Source: Glossina fuscipes (taxonomy: Eukaryota; Arthropoda; Insecta; Diptera; Glossinidae). From it: 64,000 nucleotides of DNA. The stretch covers positions 3,423,647-3,487,646 of the forward strand of contig NW_023998433.1 of the NCBI RefSeq assembly GCF_014805625.2, in the 5' to 3' direction. The position numbers and the translations under genes are program-made. The notes below the pieces were generated by a model. That model ran no database searches. It was not told the origin of the DNA and saw only the letters and a list, made by a program, of their open reading frames with translations. This document shows, piece by piece, positions 1 to 11,833 of the stretch. How positions within the stretch are numbered: the first letter of the stretch is position 1; each line of letters opens with the position of its first letter.

Positions 1-52
1 TAAATCAATATGTGAAAATGTATGATGAGTTGAAAAGTGCGTTGGTTTTCCA

Positions 53-568
53 TTATTTAAAATGCAGAGATTGCTTTGAATGAAGGCCTTTTCTAAAACA
101 CGACTGTCGTTTACTGTTGAGCCCCAGATGGTATTCCTGACTATTAAATTCGCCGTATATAATTAAAGGAGGGGAAATGACGTAGAATAAATTGTTGAAT
201 TCTTGTTGAGAAAACGATTGCGAAGGTGTGATATAGAGCGAAAGCACTGTAAATTTTATGTTTAAGGTTATTTGTATTGGTACGGCTTGTATGAATGAGC
301 TTAAATTTATGCGTTTGTGAGGTATACTTGATTTTATAAAGACACCAACTCCTTGTTTAGAATATAAATTTTGATCAGCATTGGTGAAATATCCAGTAAA
401 TGATTTGGGTGGAATAGGATTAAAAGAGCTTCTACAATGGGTCTCTTGAAGGGATAAAAAGGTTGGATTAAAATCACTTATGAGTTTAAGGAGTTCATCA
501 AAATTATTAATAATTCCCTTAATGTTCCATTGTAGAATTTTAAAAACTTCATTTACTGGTAATGACAT
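53..568 (-). pseudogene. I-type LINE ORF2, N-terminal APE endonuclease fragment
   Basis: The first about 170 residues of ORF2 match an apurinic-type LINE endonuclease, which nicks target DNA to prime reverse transcription. Residues 9-45 carry the entry motif ILQWNIKG and the metal-ligand motif LQETH. Near residue 141 the usual GDFN-type motif reads YGEFNSQ, with Asp replaced by Glu. The reading then changes (basic, non-homologous tail) and stops at 53, so a frameshift follows the catalytic motif. The start ATG lies about 20 nt after the ORF1 stop. The copy is inactive both from the frameshift and from the altered Asp. Confidence 0.8.
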
Positions 569-589
569 GGGAGCAGAGTGGATGGAGGG

Positions 590-1800
590 TTAATTTGGCA
601 TGTCATCGTCTCCGTCGAGAAGATTGCTGTAGGAATTTTGCGTGAAAGATTTGCTTTTACCAGCAGAATAATCTGTACTTAGGTGGTTACGTACATTTGA
701 AGTGCAACGAGTGGGCACACGTGAATAATTTGAAATTGAAGGTTGATTAATGGATGAAAGATTGGATGGATTACAACTTGTAATTTGTTGACTAGAGTTG
801 AGAGCTGTTGATTCTGGGGAATGTAATTTGTAAGACTTTAGGTAACGTGTTATTGTTTTAATTTTTTCAATATTATCTTTGGCGGGTGATGGAACTGGTT
901 TCGCAGCATAATTTTTGATTGATGGTAGAACAGGTTTTTCATTGGAAGGAGTCGGAGTTAAAGGCTTATTAGGCTCGATTTGCGAGGCGACAGCAGCGTA
1001 GGTATTACTTTTGCCAATTCCTTGGCATACAGATGGATTTATTTCCCGGTATTTGCTTCGCTCTTCGCCACTACAGTAATTTTCTGTTTTCATTTTTAGA
1101 ATTTCACGCATCTGTACAAAACGTGGTCATTGTTTGTTTAACGCCGAGTGTTGATCATTGCAATTTAAGCAGAAGCCACGCGTACAGTTTTCAGCATGTG
1201 GAGGAAGACCACAGTTAGCACAGGATGGATGGAGGACTGGTGCATCTTTTTGCCGTATGACCCAGGCTTTCGCAGTTTTTACACCTCATGGGATTTGGAA
1301 TGTAGAGTTGTACTTTATATTTATATCAAGCTACATCAACAATTGACGGTAGCCGATAGCGGTGAAAAGTCAAAATAATCCTTCCTGTAGGGGAGCGGGT
1401 CTTTCCATCGTCACTTAATTAGGTGAATTTGTAAATTTCAGGCACTCCTTGACTGCCCATTTCGCGAACAATTTCATCTTCCGTCACTTGCTTCAAGCAC
1501 GGGGCATAAATTTCGCCTCTAACTGAGTTCAGTTTTAGCACATAGATTAGCTAAAGATTTCGACTTTATGAGCTTTTCGGTTGCGCGCGGGTTTCCAGCG
1601 AAGACAAGTAAATTCCCATCGCGTAGAATCGAGATGGAGTCTATGTACGTTGTAATGCCATCTAGGGCTTTTTTTATAACAAAAGGGCTAATTTGGGAAA
1701 TTGTTACGCTAGCATCAATTGAAGAAATAACAATATATTTTTTGTCAATAGGAATGATGTTACTGATTGGCAACACCGGAAAAACACCGAAACAATCCAA
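590..1800 (-). pseudogene. I-type LINE ORF1 (gag-like, CCHC zinc knuckles), broken
   Basis: ORF1 of I-type LINEs coats the element RNA. The N-terminal part is open from 1800 down to 1519. The homologous reading continues after a frame change through about 1510-1240, broken by a TAA and by a TGA where tryptophan is expected. It leads into a clear CCHC knuckle, C-x2-C-x4-H-x4-C (CKNCESLGHTAKRC, about 1240-1285). A second, CANCGLPPHAENC, follows at about 1190-1225, then a degenerate third (CLNCNDQH). The C-terminal third, 1111-590, is open again and is rich in Ser, Pro and Asn, as usual for such tails. The three pieces are in different frames or separated by stops, so no full protein can be made. 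Confidence 0.8.
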
Positions 1801-2935
1801 AAATCGCAGACGAAAAGAAAAGACGCACTACTCAGAACACAAGTCGGCTACGAATGACGCACATTTATCTAGATTTTCACAATTGTTCTAAAATTGAAAA
1901 AACCAAATCGAAAAAATTTCAAAGTATGGTTGTTATTAACTTGGTACCTGCAAGCGACATCTATGCACATTTGAGATATATACAAATTTCAAGTCTATCT
2001 AATGATTTGTTGGATAAGCCCAGAACCAAAAACAGAGGTTTGCTATTAATATATATATTTAAGGCAGCATTTCCCTGACAATTACCACAAGTCAAGTGTG
2101 AAATTTCAATTTGTCAATAATGAAGAAAGTACAAGGTCAGTTATAAATAGGAAGCGGCTTTTAGACTTAAGTTATGTTGAAGATTTAAATTCCCGGATGT
2201 ATAACATTGTGACCGTTTTCAATACTTTTGAGATATGATAAGATTATATATATCGAGTGCAGTGGAACGAAAGTCTCACAATAGTCAAAGCAATAAAACC
2301 AATGTATGGTACATACAGGTGAACAAACTTCTACAACACATTTACTTTTGCTATGGCAATGCATGCTGCTATTCTACCTAAGAAGATGAACGTTTCTCAT
2401 TTTAAGGCTCAATTTTCTTAAAATTTTTCCGGGTTTTTAGCTCATTAACTAGTCCTCCCAGTACTTATAAGTTCACCTCTCTGTTTTGCATACAAAATAG
2501 TTGGCGTGATTCCTCTCAGCATTTTCTTTAACCTTATAATAAGGTGTTATATATTTATAAAAAAAATGCAATTAAAAAGTTTTGGAAATTTAAACTCGAT
2601 ATAATTGCATACGTCAGTGATAGAAAATTGTTGGGGGGCGAATGATTCGCAATTATATTCCAACAGCATGTCATGCAGATTCGAAATTAAGCTGTTTCTG
2701 AATTGAAATACGCCGTTTGACTTTAAATTAATCATTTTTGATCGTATACAATATAATTTCAATTAATAAAAACATTTAAAGGTAAATTAGTTCAAAAACA
2801 ATTTCAATATAAACGAAGAGATAGATAGCGCGTAATTTTCCATATCACCGATCGAACGAAGAAAATGTAAGAATAAAAAATTCCTTCGTGTTGCAATCGA
2901 AAAACTTGATGCCTTTATTTTTAAATATATATTAT
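1801..2935. other. AT-rich sequence without a supported gene
   Basis: This flanks the 5' end of the I-type LINE. The ORFs seen here are short, and those at 1568-2078 on the plus strand lie partly opposite the LINE ORF1. I see no domain, RNA gene or clear repeat. Confidence 0.5.
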
Positions 2936-3034
2936 CAGAGCCGATAGCCTGTGTTGCTAGTGCTCAATGTCTTTTTTTAGTCTAAGAATTAATTTCATTA
3001 GTCTAAAATTAAAATAATAATAATAATAATATAT
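2936..3034 (+). repeat. LINE 3'-end fragment with (TAA)n tail, copy A
   Basis: About 60 nt of shared 3' sequence (GCCGATAGCCTGTGTTGCTA ... TAGTCTAAGAATT) end in an AAT/TAA microsatellite. The same sequence recurs in the opposite orientation at 43985-44058 and 57743-57852, always ending in TAA units. A TAA-type tail is typical of I-clade LINEs, so this is probably the 3' end of such a family, heavily 5' truncated. There is no coding sequence. Confidence 0.65.
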
Positions 3035-4735
3035 ATTATACATTATTTTTTCTGTGTTCTCTCAATTTTAACCGACAAATAAAATTAAATGAAAGAATAA
3101 AAGTCAAATTGAATAAAATTTTTGAAATTTGAAAAATTTTTTAAATTTAAACCAAACAGCAAAGCGAGAAGCAAACAACATAGCAAACCCAAAAAAAAAG
3201 AGACGTTATAAATAGAAATCTTTTCTCTCTTTCTCCCTCTCTTTTCCTGTTTCCTGCCAATCATATCAACTTTTTCACTAGCGTGTTGTATGAATTTTCC
3301 GTTGGTTTAACTGCAAAACTAAAAATTGAATTTTGCTGACAGCATTTCAATTTTACGTTAGCGAATGAATGCATCACTGAAGCGCAGCAAAATTTTTATT
3401 ATTATACGCTTCTAACACTAACACCACCCCCAACTATGCTACAATATATGCTTTCGAAGAGTTATACCATATTTTATTATAATGCTTACGTGTCGTTGTT
3501 TTTTGTTTCTTGGTTTTGGTCTTTTTGTTTTCCTTTTACTTTGCTGTTTTACTCTTGGTTTTGTTTTATATTTCATTTAACGGCAGTTTGATAAATTTTG
3601 ATACTGTCGTGGTGAGTGAGTATGAAAAATCTCTTTGGTAGTTGAATAAATTTATAAAAATATTTATATTTTATATACGCATTTGTATAAATAAGTACGT
3701 AAGTAAAAATGGCGATAGAAAACTGTTTTATTTTGTTAGCCCACATTTAAAGTTAAATGAATAGCTTTAGAGAATTTTGGCCGAATAATTCAAACAAGCT
3801 AGCGTACGAATAACTGTGTTCTAAGCTATGTCTAACCTAAGCTAAAGAATTATATAAAAAAAGAAATAAATATTTTTCATATTTTGACTTTTTAACTATA
3901 AGAATGAACGTAACTGCTTAAAGCTAGAAAGGTAATTAGCAAACAAAAAAAAAAAAAAAGCGCTGAATATACCGAAAACAACATGTATTGAGGTGTTAGG
4001 TATGCGTTACATTTCTTATATTGCGGATATGTATTAGAAATCATATTTCAAAAATATTCCAAAAACAAATCGTTTCATTTCACTTACTATTATTGTGGTG
4101 AAGCTGTGTATATGTATTTGCACAATGCAAGTAGTTTTCTTACCGAACTGACTAATGGCAGAGAATAAAAATGTATTATCTATACTACGTCATAAAGTCA
4201 AATATCAATTTCTACCACAAATACACAGAATCTTAAGTGCGTATAAATTTTTGGAATATGGCAGCAAGTTACTTTAGGCAAACTTCTGCTGCATCAGTAG
4301 ATGTGAGTGTTAGTAAGCTTTTAAACATCACAATGTTACTTTAATATCTCTTTCTTATACAACGAAGACTGAAAGATCGCGATACGACAAATTTTATTGT
4401 TTCCCCTCTAAGAAAGCTAACAAACTCTTTATGGATTGATGTTATTTCAACAACCAAAAAATTGTTCTAAAAATGACCCAAACGTATCTTAATGTTTATA
4501 CATATTTTTACAAACTTTTCATTTTCATGTCAATACATGCAAGTTTATATTAGCACAAATTTATTAAATTTAACTCAAAACGGGCAATGCTAGTACGTTC
4601 TTGATCAATCTATCACTCCGATAATGCTAATGTGTATAAATACTAATAACACTGTAAGACAAAAATAAAAGGTAGTAGTTTATCTCTCAAGGAGAGCATT
4701 CGCTTTCTAATCGCTTTTTAACGGGATCATAAGCG
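3035..4735. other. AT-rich non-coding stretch
   Basis: Low-complexity AT-rich DNA with homopolymer runs, including A-runs at about 3190-3200 and 3944-3958 and a pyrimidine-rich patch at 3220-3250. I see no ORF, RNA gene or repeat family. The 5' junction of the next LINE lies somewhere in 4680-4740. Confidence 0.5.
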
Positions 4736-4948
4736 GTGCAAGAAAAAAAAACTTCTGCAACCAAGTTTAATGTTGCACATAAGCGTGACATTTCATATAT
4801 TAAAATAGTAGCACCTGCTGCGATGTTTGATAATCTTATTAAAAAAAGTTTCTGGCCGGAAAATAATTTTGTTAAAGAGTTCGTGATTCGTAAAAAGACC
4901 AGATCTCCTGCTAATCTTGATGAACCTTCTGTGTCTTCAAAAAACTAG
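4736..4948 (+). pseudogene. CR1-like ORF1, C-terminal fragment
   Basis: About 70 residues match the end of the ORF1 protein encoded on the minus strand at 35536-36084. Both share an IKIVAP/FKIVVP strand, a tryptophan-proline motif (SFWPENN versus PLWPVGS) and a [KR]EF motif before a polar tail ending in SKN. The upstream part, including any PHD finger, is missing through 5' truncation. The stop TAG (4946-4948) lies directly before ORF2, which is in another frame. The ORF1 protein would bind element RNA; this remnant cannot act alone. Confidence 0.7.
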
Positions 4949-4950
4949 AT

Positions 4951-7721
4951 TTGCTAATATTATATCAAAACGTTCGTGGTTTAAACACAAAATTACAGTC
5001 GGCTTTTCTGAGTTTCGTTGGTACTGACAATCACGTAGTGGTGTTTACGGAAACGTGGCTTAAACCTGATATTAATGACTCTGAAATATTTTGTTCTACA
5101 TTTCAAGTGTATAGACATGATAGAATCGAAAGATTAGGTGGTGGTGTATTAATTGCTGTCGATAATTGTTGCGCATCGTCAATAGTCAGTTTTCCTGTGG
5201 CTGTTGATGTAGAATTTATTTGCGTAAAAATTGTTCTTAAAATCTGTATGTTGTATATAGCCTGCTCTTATATCCCTCCAATGTCTGATATTTCTATTTA
5301 CTTGAAACATTTACAACTGATAATATTCGTGGTGAATGATCTAAAACTTTCTGATAAAATTTTGGTTTTAGGCGCTTTTAATTTACCGTTTGTATCGTGG
5401 TGCTGCGACGAAGACCTTGGTTATTACACTCCTGTATCTTACCCCTTGCTATACATTGACTTTTTTGAAGAACTTTACGAGTTATGTCTATTCCAAAATA
5501 ACTCAATTGTTAATAATAATGGTAGACTTTTAGATTTAATTTTTTTTAACTACTCAAACGTAAGTGTAAATTATGTGGATCCGTATATTTTGCCTGAAGG
5601 CATACATCATCCTGTATTGGGGATAAATTTAGGCAATCTGCAAACTATGCAAATCCTTAATAGGTCTTGAAATAAAAGATATGTATTTAGGAAAACCAAT
5701 TATAGTAAACTTCATAATATTCTGAGTAGCTTCCACTGGAACTTAGAATATTCTGATATTGATGGTTCGCTTGATTCTATTTATAATATTCTCCTATATG
5801 CTATAACTAAGTCGGTGCCTACACATTCAGACAGTTATTCATCAATTTATCCTATTTGGTTTAATAAACATCTTAAGCTGGTCAGAAATAAAAAGAGTAG
5901 ATTGTTTAAAAAATTCAAACGTATTGGACTCGTTATGGATTATATACGTTTTTCGGATGCTAGACGTGAATACAACTTTGAAAAAAATAAGTCTTATGCG
6001 GTGTATTTGCAAAGGATGAAAAGTCAATTATTTTCTAATCCTAAATGTTTTTATAATTTTGTAAACTCAAAACGTAAGGTTAATGGATTTCCATCTGTAA
6101 TGAGCTATGAAAACGTTGAATCAACGGATCTGTCTGTTATTAGGAATTTCTTTGCAAACTTTTTCGAAAAAACGAATTCAGCTAATAGTTTGACATATGA
6201 GAAATATCCTTATATTATTAATTCTTTCGATCATTTTCCACATATTGCCTTTACAGAAGCTGAAGTTTCCGATGCTCTGCGAAACGTAACACTTTCCTAT
6301 TTAGCCGGCTCAGATTTGATTCCCGCTTGCATCGTTCGTGCTTGCGGTAATTTTCTTTATCTTCCATTAACCAGTATATTTAATAATTGCATTAGATGCG
6401 GTTACTTTCTTACTATTTGGAAGAGTATTTTATTATTCCTTTATATAAAAAGGGTTCTAGAGGAAACATTGAGAATTATCGTGGGATTGCTAAACTAAGT
6501 GTATTACCGAAGCTCTTGGAATCACTTATAGTTAATAAACTAAAACCGTGCTAACCCATGATTTTGACTGATTGGCTTGGCTTCACAAAAAATAAATCTA
6601 CAGCCACAAATTTATTAGAACTGACTTGCTCTATTTTGAAATCTTTTTCACTACATAAACAAACGGATGTTATCTATACTGACTTTTCGAAAGCTTTTGA
6701 TAAGGTGGATCACAATTTACTTATTTACAAATTACGTCTTATCGGCTTCCCTAATAATTTGGTTTGTTGGTTTCGGTCTTATCTCACAGGTCGTACTCAG
6801 ATGGTGTCCTTTAACTCAACCTACTCGCGCTCAATTTCAGTTACATATGGTGTTCCTCAAGGCAGTCATCTTGGGCCCTTGTTATTTGTTTTATTTATGA
6901 ATGACCTTCCTAACTGTATTAGTAATTCGTATGTATTAATGTATGCCGACGATGTCAAACTGTTTTATTCGTTTTGCCCGACTAATGACGCTTGTGCCAT
7001 TCAATTTGATCTGAATGCTTTTCAGTTGTCTTTGAATTTAAAAAAGTGCAGAAAAATGCCATTCTCTTGGTCTGCTATAATCCCATCCAATTATTATTTT
7101 GGCAACTATTTATTAGAAAATGTGTCGTCTTTTAATGATCTCGGGGTTATTTTTGATTCCCGTTTGAGATTCAACTTACATTTGAATAAATCAGTTAACA
7201 AAGCCAAATCGCTCTTGGGGTTCATGAAGCGTTGGTCGAAAGAGTTTTGTAACCAATATATTATGAAACGTTTATATACATCGTTAGTTAGACACACATT
7301 AGAGTATTGTTGTATTGTCTGGTCACCATTTTATAAGTGTCTTATTGAATCCGTCCAACGTAACTTTTTGTTATTTGCTTTACGAGGCCTAGGTTGGTAT
7401 TCTCATCTCCCCCTACCTCCTTACGTAAATAGATTGAAGCTGATTGATTTACCTACTTTAGTGAAAAGACGTGAGCTACTAGTTATATTATTTATGGTTA
7501 AATTAATAAGAGGAAATATTTATTTGTGCCTGAATTTTAATGTGCCTGAAAGATTAACTAGACACTAAGTTCCGCTAAAGTTGTTGGATTGCCGTACTAA
7601 CTATCACCATAATGACCCGCTTCGTGCGCTTTGTAAACTTTTTAATGATAATTTTCACAAATTTGATATTTCAGTTAATGCTTTAAATTTTATAAGAATT
7701 TCTATACTCCGTGATTATTAG
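4951..7721 (+). pseudogene. CR1-like ORF2 polyprotein: endonuclease plus reverse transcriptase
   Basis: The APE endonuclease spans about 4951-5670: QNVRGLN, FTETWLKPD, a GGGVLIAV strand, CSYIPP, and GAFNLPF in place of GDFNLP. A linker follows, then RT at about 6100-7560 with IYTDFSKAFDKVDH (palm Asp), GVPQGSHLGP (6849-6878) and the catalytic YADD box at 6942-6953. The C-terminal motif NDPLRALCKLFND ends at a TAG, 7719-7721. Defects are an in-frame TGA at 5668-5670 where Trp is expected, loss of one base near 6420 (AAAGAG reduced to AAGAG), TAA at 6552-6554 and TAA at 7566-7568. The enzyme would nick genomic DNA and copy the element RNA there. Catalytic RT residues survive; the reading frame does not. 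Confidence 0.85.
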
Positions 7722-7903
7722 CTGTCAGATGATTATACATTCATATTTCATTAATTATGTACATTATATATTCTTTATTATTTTTATATTTTTTCAACTC
7801 TATAGTTTTACATATTGTATTATATTTAATTTATATTGAACTAAGGTTCTGAATTTAATGCTTAAATTTAGCTTACAATTTATTTATGGTTAATATTTGT
7901 TAA

Positions 7904-7993
7904 TTGTTAAATAATAAATAAATAAATAAATATTTACAATAAATTTTTCAGCAGGAGTTGTTGCAGTGTTGTTGTTGTTGTTGTTGCTGGTTC
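7904..7993 (+). repeat. LINE tail (AATA)n followed by a (GTT)n microsatellite
   Basis: Tandem AATA units close the CR1-like LINE. A second short microsatellite of GTT/TTG units (7973-7989) lies about 40 nt further on. The first probably results from the retrotransposition mechanism; the second is ordinary simple sequence. Confidence 0.7.
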
Positions 7994-8479
7994 CTGTTGC
8001 CTGCTTAATAAATTTTAGTTTTTTCTTTTTAATCTTTTCCTTCTAGTCTTTAGTCTTTTCGTCTTAAGTTTAGCTGTATCCTAATAATGTAGCTAACTAA
8101 CTGTAATGTTAAATAAAGAAATAAATAAACACACCACAAATCAAAATATTTGATTAGAAATGCTCAATAATAAAGCCGGCTTAATAATATTTTAAACATA
8201 CAGTTTCTAATTACTTATACGAAATGAAATATTAAAAATTTTGCAAACTATAAACATAAACCCCGTATCCCAAATGCCGTTATATATTCATAGATTAGCA
8301 AGAAAACTAACAAGTCAATAAAAGCGTTGCAATATAAATGAAAACATTATACGAGAGCACTTCTAGGCGAGCGAGCTTTGTACGTTACATGCATAATTAG
8401 ATGCAGGAACTCTGCATTCGGAGGGCCAACAAAAAGGTTTGGTAAGAATTCAAAATGCAAATGCAGCCTGCGGACTGAT

Positions 8480-8930
8480 AATAATCACAAAAATAATCTG
8501 AACATCACCATTCAGAACAACGGTATTAGAAATTGGAAGCGCGATAGTAACAACAACGATATTAAAATTGCAACAAACAAAATAACAATAAGACAATAAT
8601 AAAATCGGTAATAATCCTCACATCTTTAACAAGAGCGATAATAGAAACAACATAACGCAAGACGCAATAACAATGACAACAAAAGCAATGCATAATTATA
8701 TCAACAACAATAATATCAGTGGCAATACCCGTGTCAAAATTGAAAGAAAACAACAACATAAGCACGAGAAGCAAGATTAACAACAACAATAAGATAACGA
8801 TACAATGGAAACCATGGAAGAAGTCCGCCACAGGAATAACAACAACAAGAGCAGCAGCACAATTTACAGTATGCAGTATGAACAATACAACATAAAGCAA
8901 AACAATATTGTCAACAACCACTCAAGGTTT
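8480..8930 (+). repeat. CAA/AAT-rich tract, 5' part of the LINE
   Basis: Imperfect trinucleotide runs (AACAACAAC, AATAATAT) extend over about 450 nt. It looks like plain simple sequence, but it aligns with the tract at 24235-24680 on the other strand. Shared non-repetitive words, such as GGCAAT(A)CCCGTG near 8725 and CAAAACAAtATTGT near 8897, show that it is an inherited part of the element. In one frame it would encode an Asn-rich protein, possibly a low-complexity ORF1, but no long clean ORF survives. Confidence 0.55.
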
Positions 8931-9241
8931 TTATGTTCATCCCCATCTCATGAAACTACCCATATTCAAATCCGCTGTGAGTATGTTAGGGAATAGCCAG
9001 GCATATAATACATATAATGAACGCTCGATTGATAAAGACACACTTACTAGTGTGGTACTCACTTGCTTCCATAGCGCAACCGTTCCGACCTGACTGGAAT
9101 CATGAGGTATGCTGAAAAAAATTTAGAATTCACTACTACGTGGTCTGCGGCCAATTTGTCTCCGTAACGACGTAGTGGTCCAGCGTCAGCAACAATATAA
9201 TACTCAGAATCCGAAATTTACTTCACTATGGTTGAAATAAG

Positions 9242-11512
9242 GTGGTTTTCTCTTACAGCTTTAACATCCTCTGCAGCACAACATCTTCCATCCTTCCTAA
9301 TTATTCCAACAACGAAATACAGTTTGCTGGTAATATTAACGTGGACAATGAGAACTGGCTGCGTCATTCGACACGTATAAAACCAGAGCGACGCAACGAC
9401 AAAATTACAGCACATGACAACTACTTAAAGCACCCTATAACTAATGTTCCAAGTATTGATAGGTTCCAACCAAATACGCAATAGGTTTTTCTTACTTCGC
9501 GTCCATACAAATATGAAGTTAAGATCGTCGAACAGATACACCATTGCACGCTTCCTCTTCAGCTCCAAAATGTGATATTTACATATATGATAACACAAAT
9601 TTGGCAGAGCCCAATAACTTTTTCAGGGATTTTAATTGGAAAGGTATGCTTCCTAAATAATAGCGTTAACGCTGCCGCAGAAATGAGCCAAAACATCATC
9701 AAATATAGAATGCAAATATGTATTCCATTCAAAAGTGCTTCGACTAAGCCAAAAGAAAGGACCTGATTCAACCAGACTTGCAAAGATGCAGCAAGGTCCA
9801 GAGAGGAAGCATTTAAGCGTTTCAGTCTTAACCTAAACGAGCAAACTAGTATGTGACGCAACCGATCTAAAAGTGTATGCAACCAGGTACTTTGCTGTGA
9901 AAAACCTATGTAATTACTGCGCACCAAAGATGTTGCCGTTCCAAAAAGTAACGGGAGAATATCGTCGTTTTTGAAAAGAATTAAAAAAAAAAACTGCCGC
10001 ATCAATGCCGCTTCTTTTGAACAATGCCCAAATAATATCTGAGCCGGATGTCGAATGTGTTGGCTAAAACGTTTGCTTCCAACACCAACTTAAAATATAG
10101 CAATTAACAGAAGCCATTGCTCGAAAGAGCAACGTGTTCAATGCCTGCTCTGTTGTTTCGAACGAGCGTCGTTAAAATTACCAATGTCGATACCCGTAAG
10201 TCGCCGAGGCCACATGATATCCCAGCCACAGCTCTAAAAAGTGTGTTGACACACTTGCCAATCTTTTCAACAAATGCTCAAATGGCTTCAAATGGCGCTT
10301 TCCTAACTTGCCGGAGAATTGCCAATGTTCAAACCATACGCAAGAACCCTGCTAGTCATGTCACTAATCCCACATACGACCGTTCAGTTACAATTTGCTT
10401 CGCTATAACCAAACCCATGCAGACCATGGTCAACTACCATCTAACTTGGCATCTAAACTCTCACAGTCTAATTAGCGATAACCAATATAGTTTTCGCGAA
10501 AATCTGTCCACTGGTGACCTAACGTTCTATCTCACCGAAAAACGGCTTCGAGTTGTTCGCTACTTTGGCGAAAATAAGATCATTACAATAGATATCTCCA
10601 AGGCGTTCAAGAGTTAAGAGTTCTAATAGGCGTGTATTTCTGAAACAAGGTCTATTTAAACGTAGGTGTACCACAAGGCTCTTTTTTCTCCTTCTATCTT
10701 TCTGGTGTTAATTAATGACCTGGTTAATGACCAGACGACATCACCTGGCTTCATTCGTTAGCTTTCATTAAGAGACAACGCAGCAATGAGATACAGAACA
10801 ACGCTGCAAGATGAATAAAACATTACATCGAAGCGTCATAAAAACATCTCAATCGCGTCAGGCAAATAGGGTGAGTTTTAACGCCACCAAAACTCATATA
10901 TGTCTGCTAATGCGCTGGATGGCAATTCCTCTCTTTTGGCGATGTTAATGTAGAAGATTCAGCAACTTTTGAAGCGTTGCGTTCAAACCATCGAAAGACG
11001 CATTCGGATTCAATTTTTCAAAGCGGCGCAAAAAATACTGCACTGCAGCCGATATATCTACCACGCGCACCACTTATGCCGGACCATCCTTAGAGTATAG
11101 TTCGCATGTGTAGGCGGGAACTTTGTTTGCCGAACCTTCGCCCATATCAAGCGAAAAGGTCATATGCTCATGAGTGACGAAAGTAGGTTCAAAACTCTTG
11201 ATTCTTTTGAGCACCGGCGTAATGCACGCTGTTTTGTTCTTATGTATACTTATATCTAGGACCAGTGTTCTACAAAGAGTTGTTCGTCTTTATACGAATG
11301 GCGTGCTTAGCTCTCTCACCCATTCGTCCTGGAGTTACCAATATATCGAACAGCACACATCAGAGCCCTGTCATGCTTTAACCATACTATCCGCCTTTGT
11401 AACAATTTACTAGCACTGGTTCTTCCAATCGTGCCTGATGTATCCATTTTCAAATCGAACGTTCAGGGGAGATCCCTTGGATGTCTAGTCATAGAAACAA
11501 AAAAGAAAAAAG
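9242..11512 (+). pseudogene. LINE ORF2 remnants (endonuclease, linker, RT, C-terminus)
   Basis: Endonuclease: GNINVDNENWLRHSTR (about 9325-9375) corresponds to the GDFNVH..W motif, with Asp and Phe lost. Linker: FNQTCKDAARSREEAFKRF near 9767-9823 matches the usual WFN..C..A...R block. RT: 10117-10617 has the entry motif TRKSPRPHDIPA (Gly-Pro-Asp lost), ISDNQYSFRENLSTGDL and IITIDISKAFK. The frame then breaks, and GVPQGSFFSP resumes near 10660. The end carries CFNHTIRLCNN, the counterpart of the RTxRLWN motif, and a tail stopping at about 11512. The region containing the YxDD box is not recognisable. Confidence 0.7.
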
Positions 11513-11712
11513 TATAGAAGCGAAAATATTCTTTATTAAATTGCGTCTCACAGCCGATAACATCAATCAACAGCAGAGGACACCCGCTGAGTGGTTAGTC
11601 ATAAAAAAAAAACCGAAAAAAAGTTACAAAAGTGATCAAAGTCTTCAGTTAACTTCGCTTTCCAGTCTGTTTAACACTTTTCTTGAACTATTTAGAACTC
11701 TTTCCAATTAGG

Positions 11713-11823
11713 TGAAAAAGACGGCGCCAATGTATAAACCGGCGGTGGTTTCACCGCCTGGGCTCATTCATTGAAAAATAATTGCCATAAGATGGCATCA
11801 CCGGTCTTCCTCCATAATATATA
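11713..11823 (-). other. Possible LTR-element edge: primer-site-like word and GC-rich hairpin
   Basis: On the minus strand TGGCGCCGTC (about 11720-11730) resembles the primer-binding-site words that follow 5' LTRs. Directly upstream in that orientation lies a strong palindrome, GGCGGTG-gttt-CACCGCC (11741-11758). The sequence then runs into the gap at 11824, so a complete LTR cannot be shown. Confidence 0.3.
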
Positions 11824-11833
11824 NNNNNNNNNN
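11824..11833. other. Assembly gap (10 N)
   Basis: Ten N bases between a TA-rich end and an A-run. Features on either side may not be truly adjacent. Confidence 0.99.

Larger units (their letters stand above)
1..1800 (-). mobile_element. I-clade LINE (non-LTR retrotransposon), cut by the left window edge
   Basis: On the minus strand the order is ORF1 (nucleic-acid-binding protein with zinc knuckles) then ORF2 (endonuclease start), the arrangement of I-type LINEs. ORF1 begins near 1800 and ends at 590. After about 20 nt ORF2 begins with an ATG at 566-568 and leaves the window. Several in-frame stops and frameshifts show a dead copy. The 3' half (RT, tail) lies outside the window, so family membership rests on ORF1 and the N-terminal endonuclease only. 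Confidence 0.85.
4736..7933 (+). mobile_element. CR1-like LINE, 5' truncated, with short-repeat tail
   Basis: The element holds the last about 70 residues of ORF1, almost all of ORF2 (endonuclease, RT, C-terminal region) and an AT-rich 3' UTR of about 180 nt ending in tandem AATA/TAAA units at 7904-7933. A short microsatellite tail instead of poly(A) suits CR1-like elements better than true Jockey elements. ORF1 and ORF2 have the same organisation as the minus-strand copy at 33637-36540 but differ in sequence, so the two are sister families. Only three nonsense codons and one frameshift were found in ORF2, fewer defects than in the other copies. Confidence 0.88.
8378..11515 (+). mobile_element. 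APE-type LINE (unnamed family), plus-strand copy, decayed
   Basis: A CAA/AAT-rich leader (about 8480-8930) is followed by endonuclease, linker and RT remnants and a C-terminal tail ending near 11512. The same sequence occurs inverted at 22253-24680. Aligned by eye around 10020-10260, the two are close to nine bases in ten identical. Homology also covers the CAA-rich leader (for example the shared AGTGGCAAT block) and the 3' end. The 5' limit is uncertain. Numerous stops and a deletion after the RT palm motif show a dead copy. Confidence 0.75.

Noticed and set aside
1568..2078. Overlapping plus-strand ORFs of 103-107 codons
   Set aside because: The first lies opposite the LINE ORF1, and the second continues in AT-rich sequence. 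No domain in either.
8562..8921. 119-codon minus-strand ORF, Val/Leu/Ile-rich, as a membrane protein
   Set aside because: It is the complement of the CAA/AAT-rich LINE leader. Translation of such repeats always gives long hydrophobic frames.
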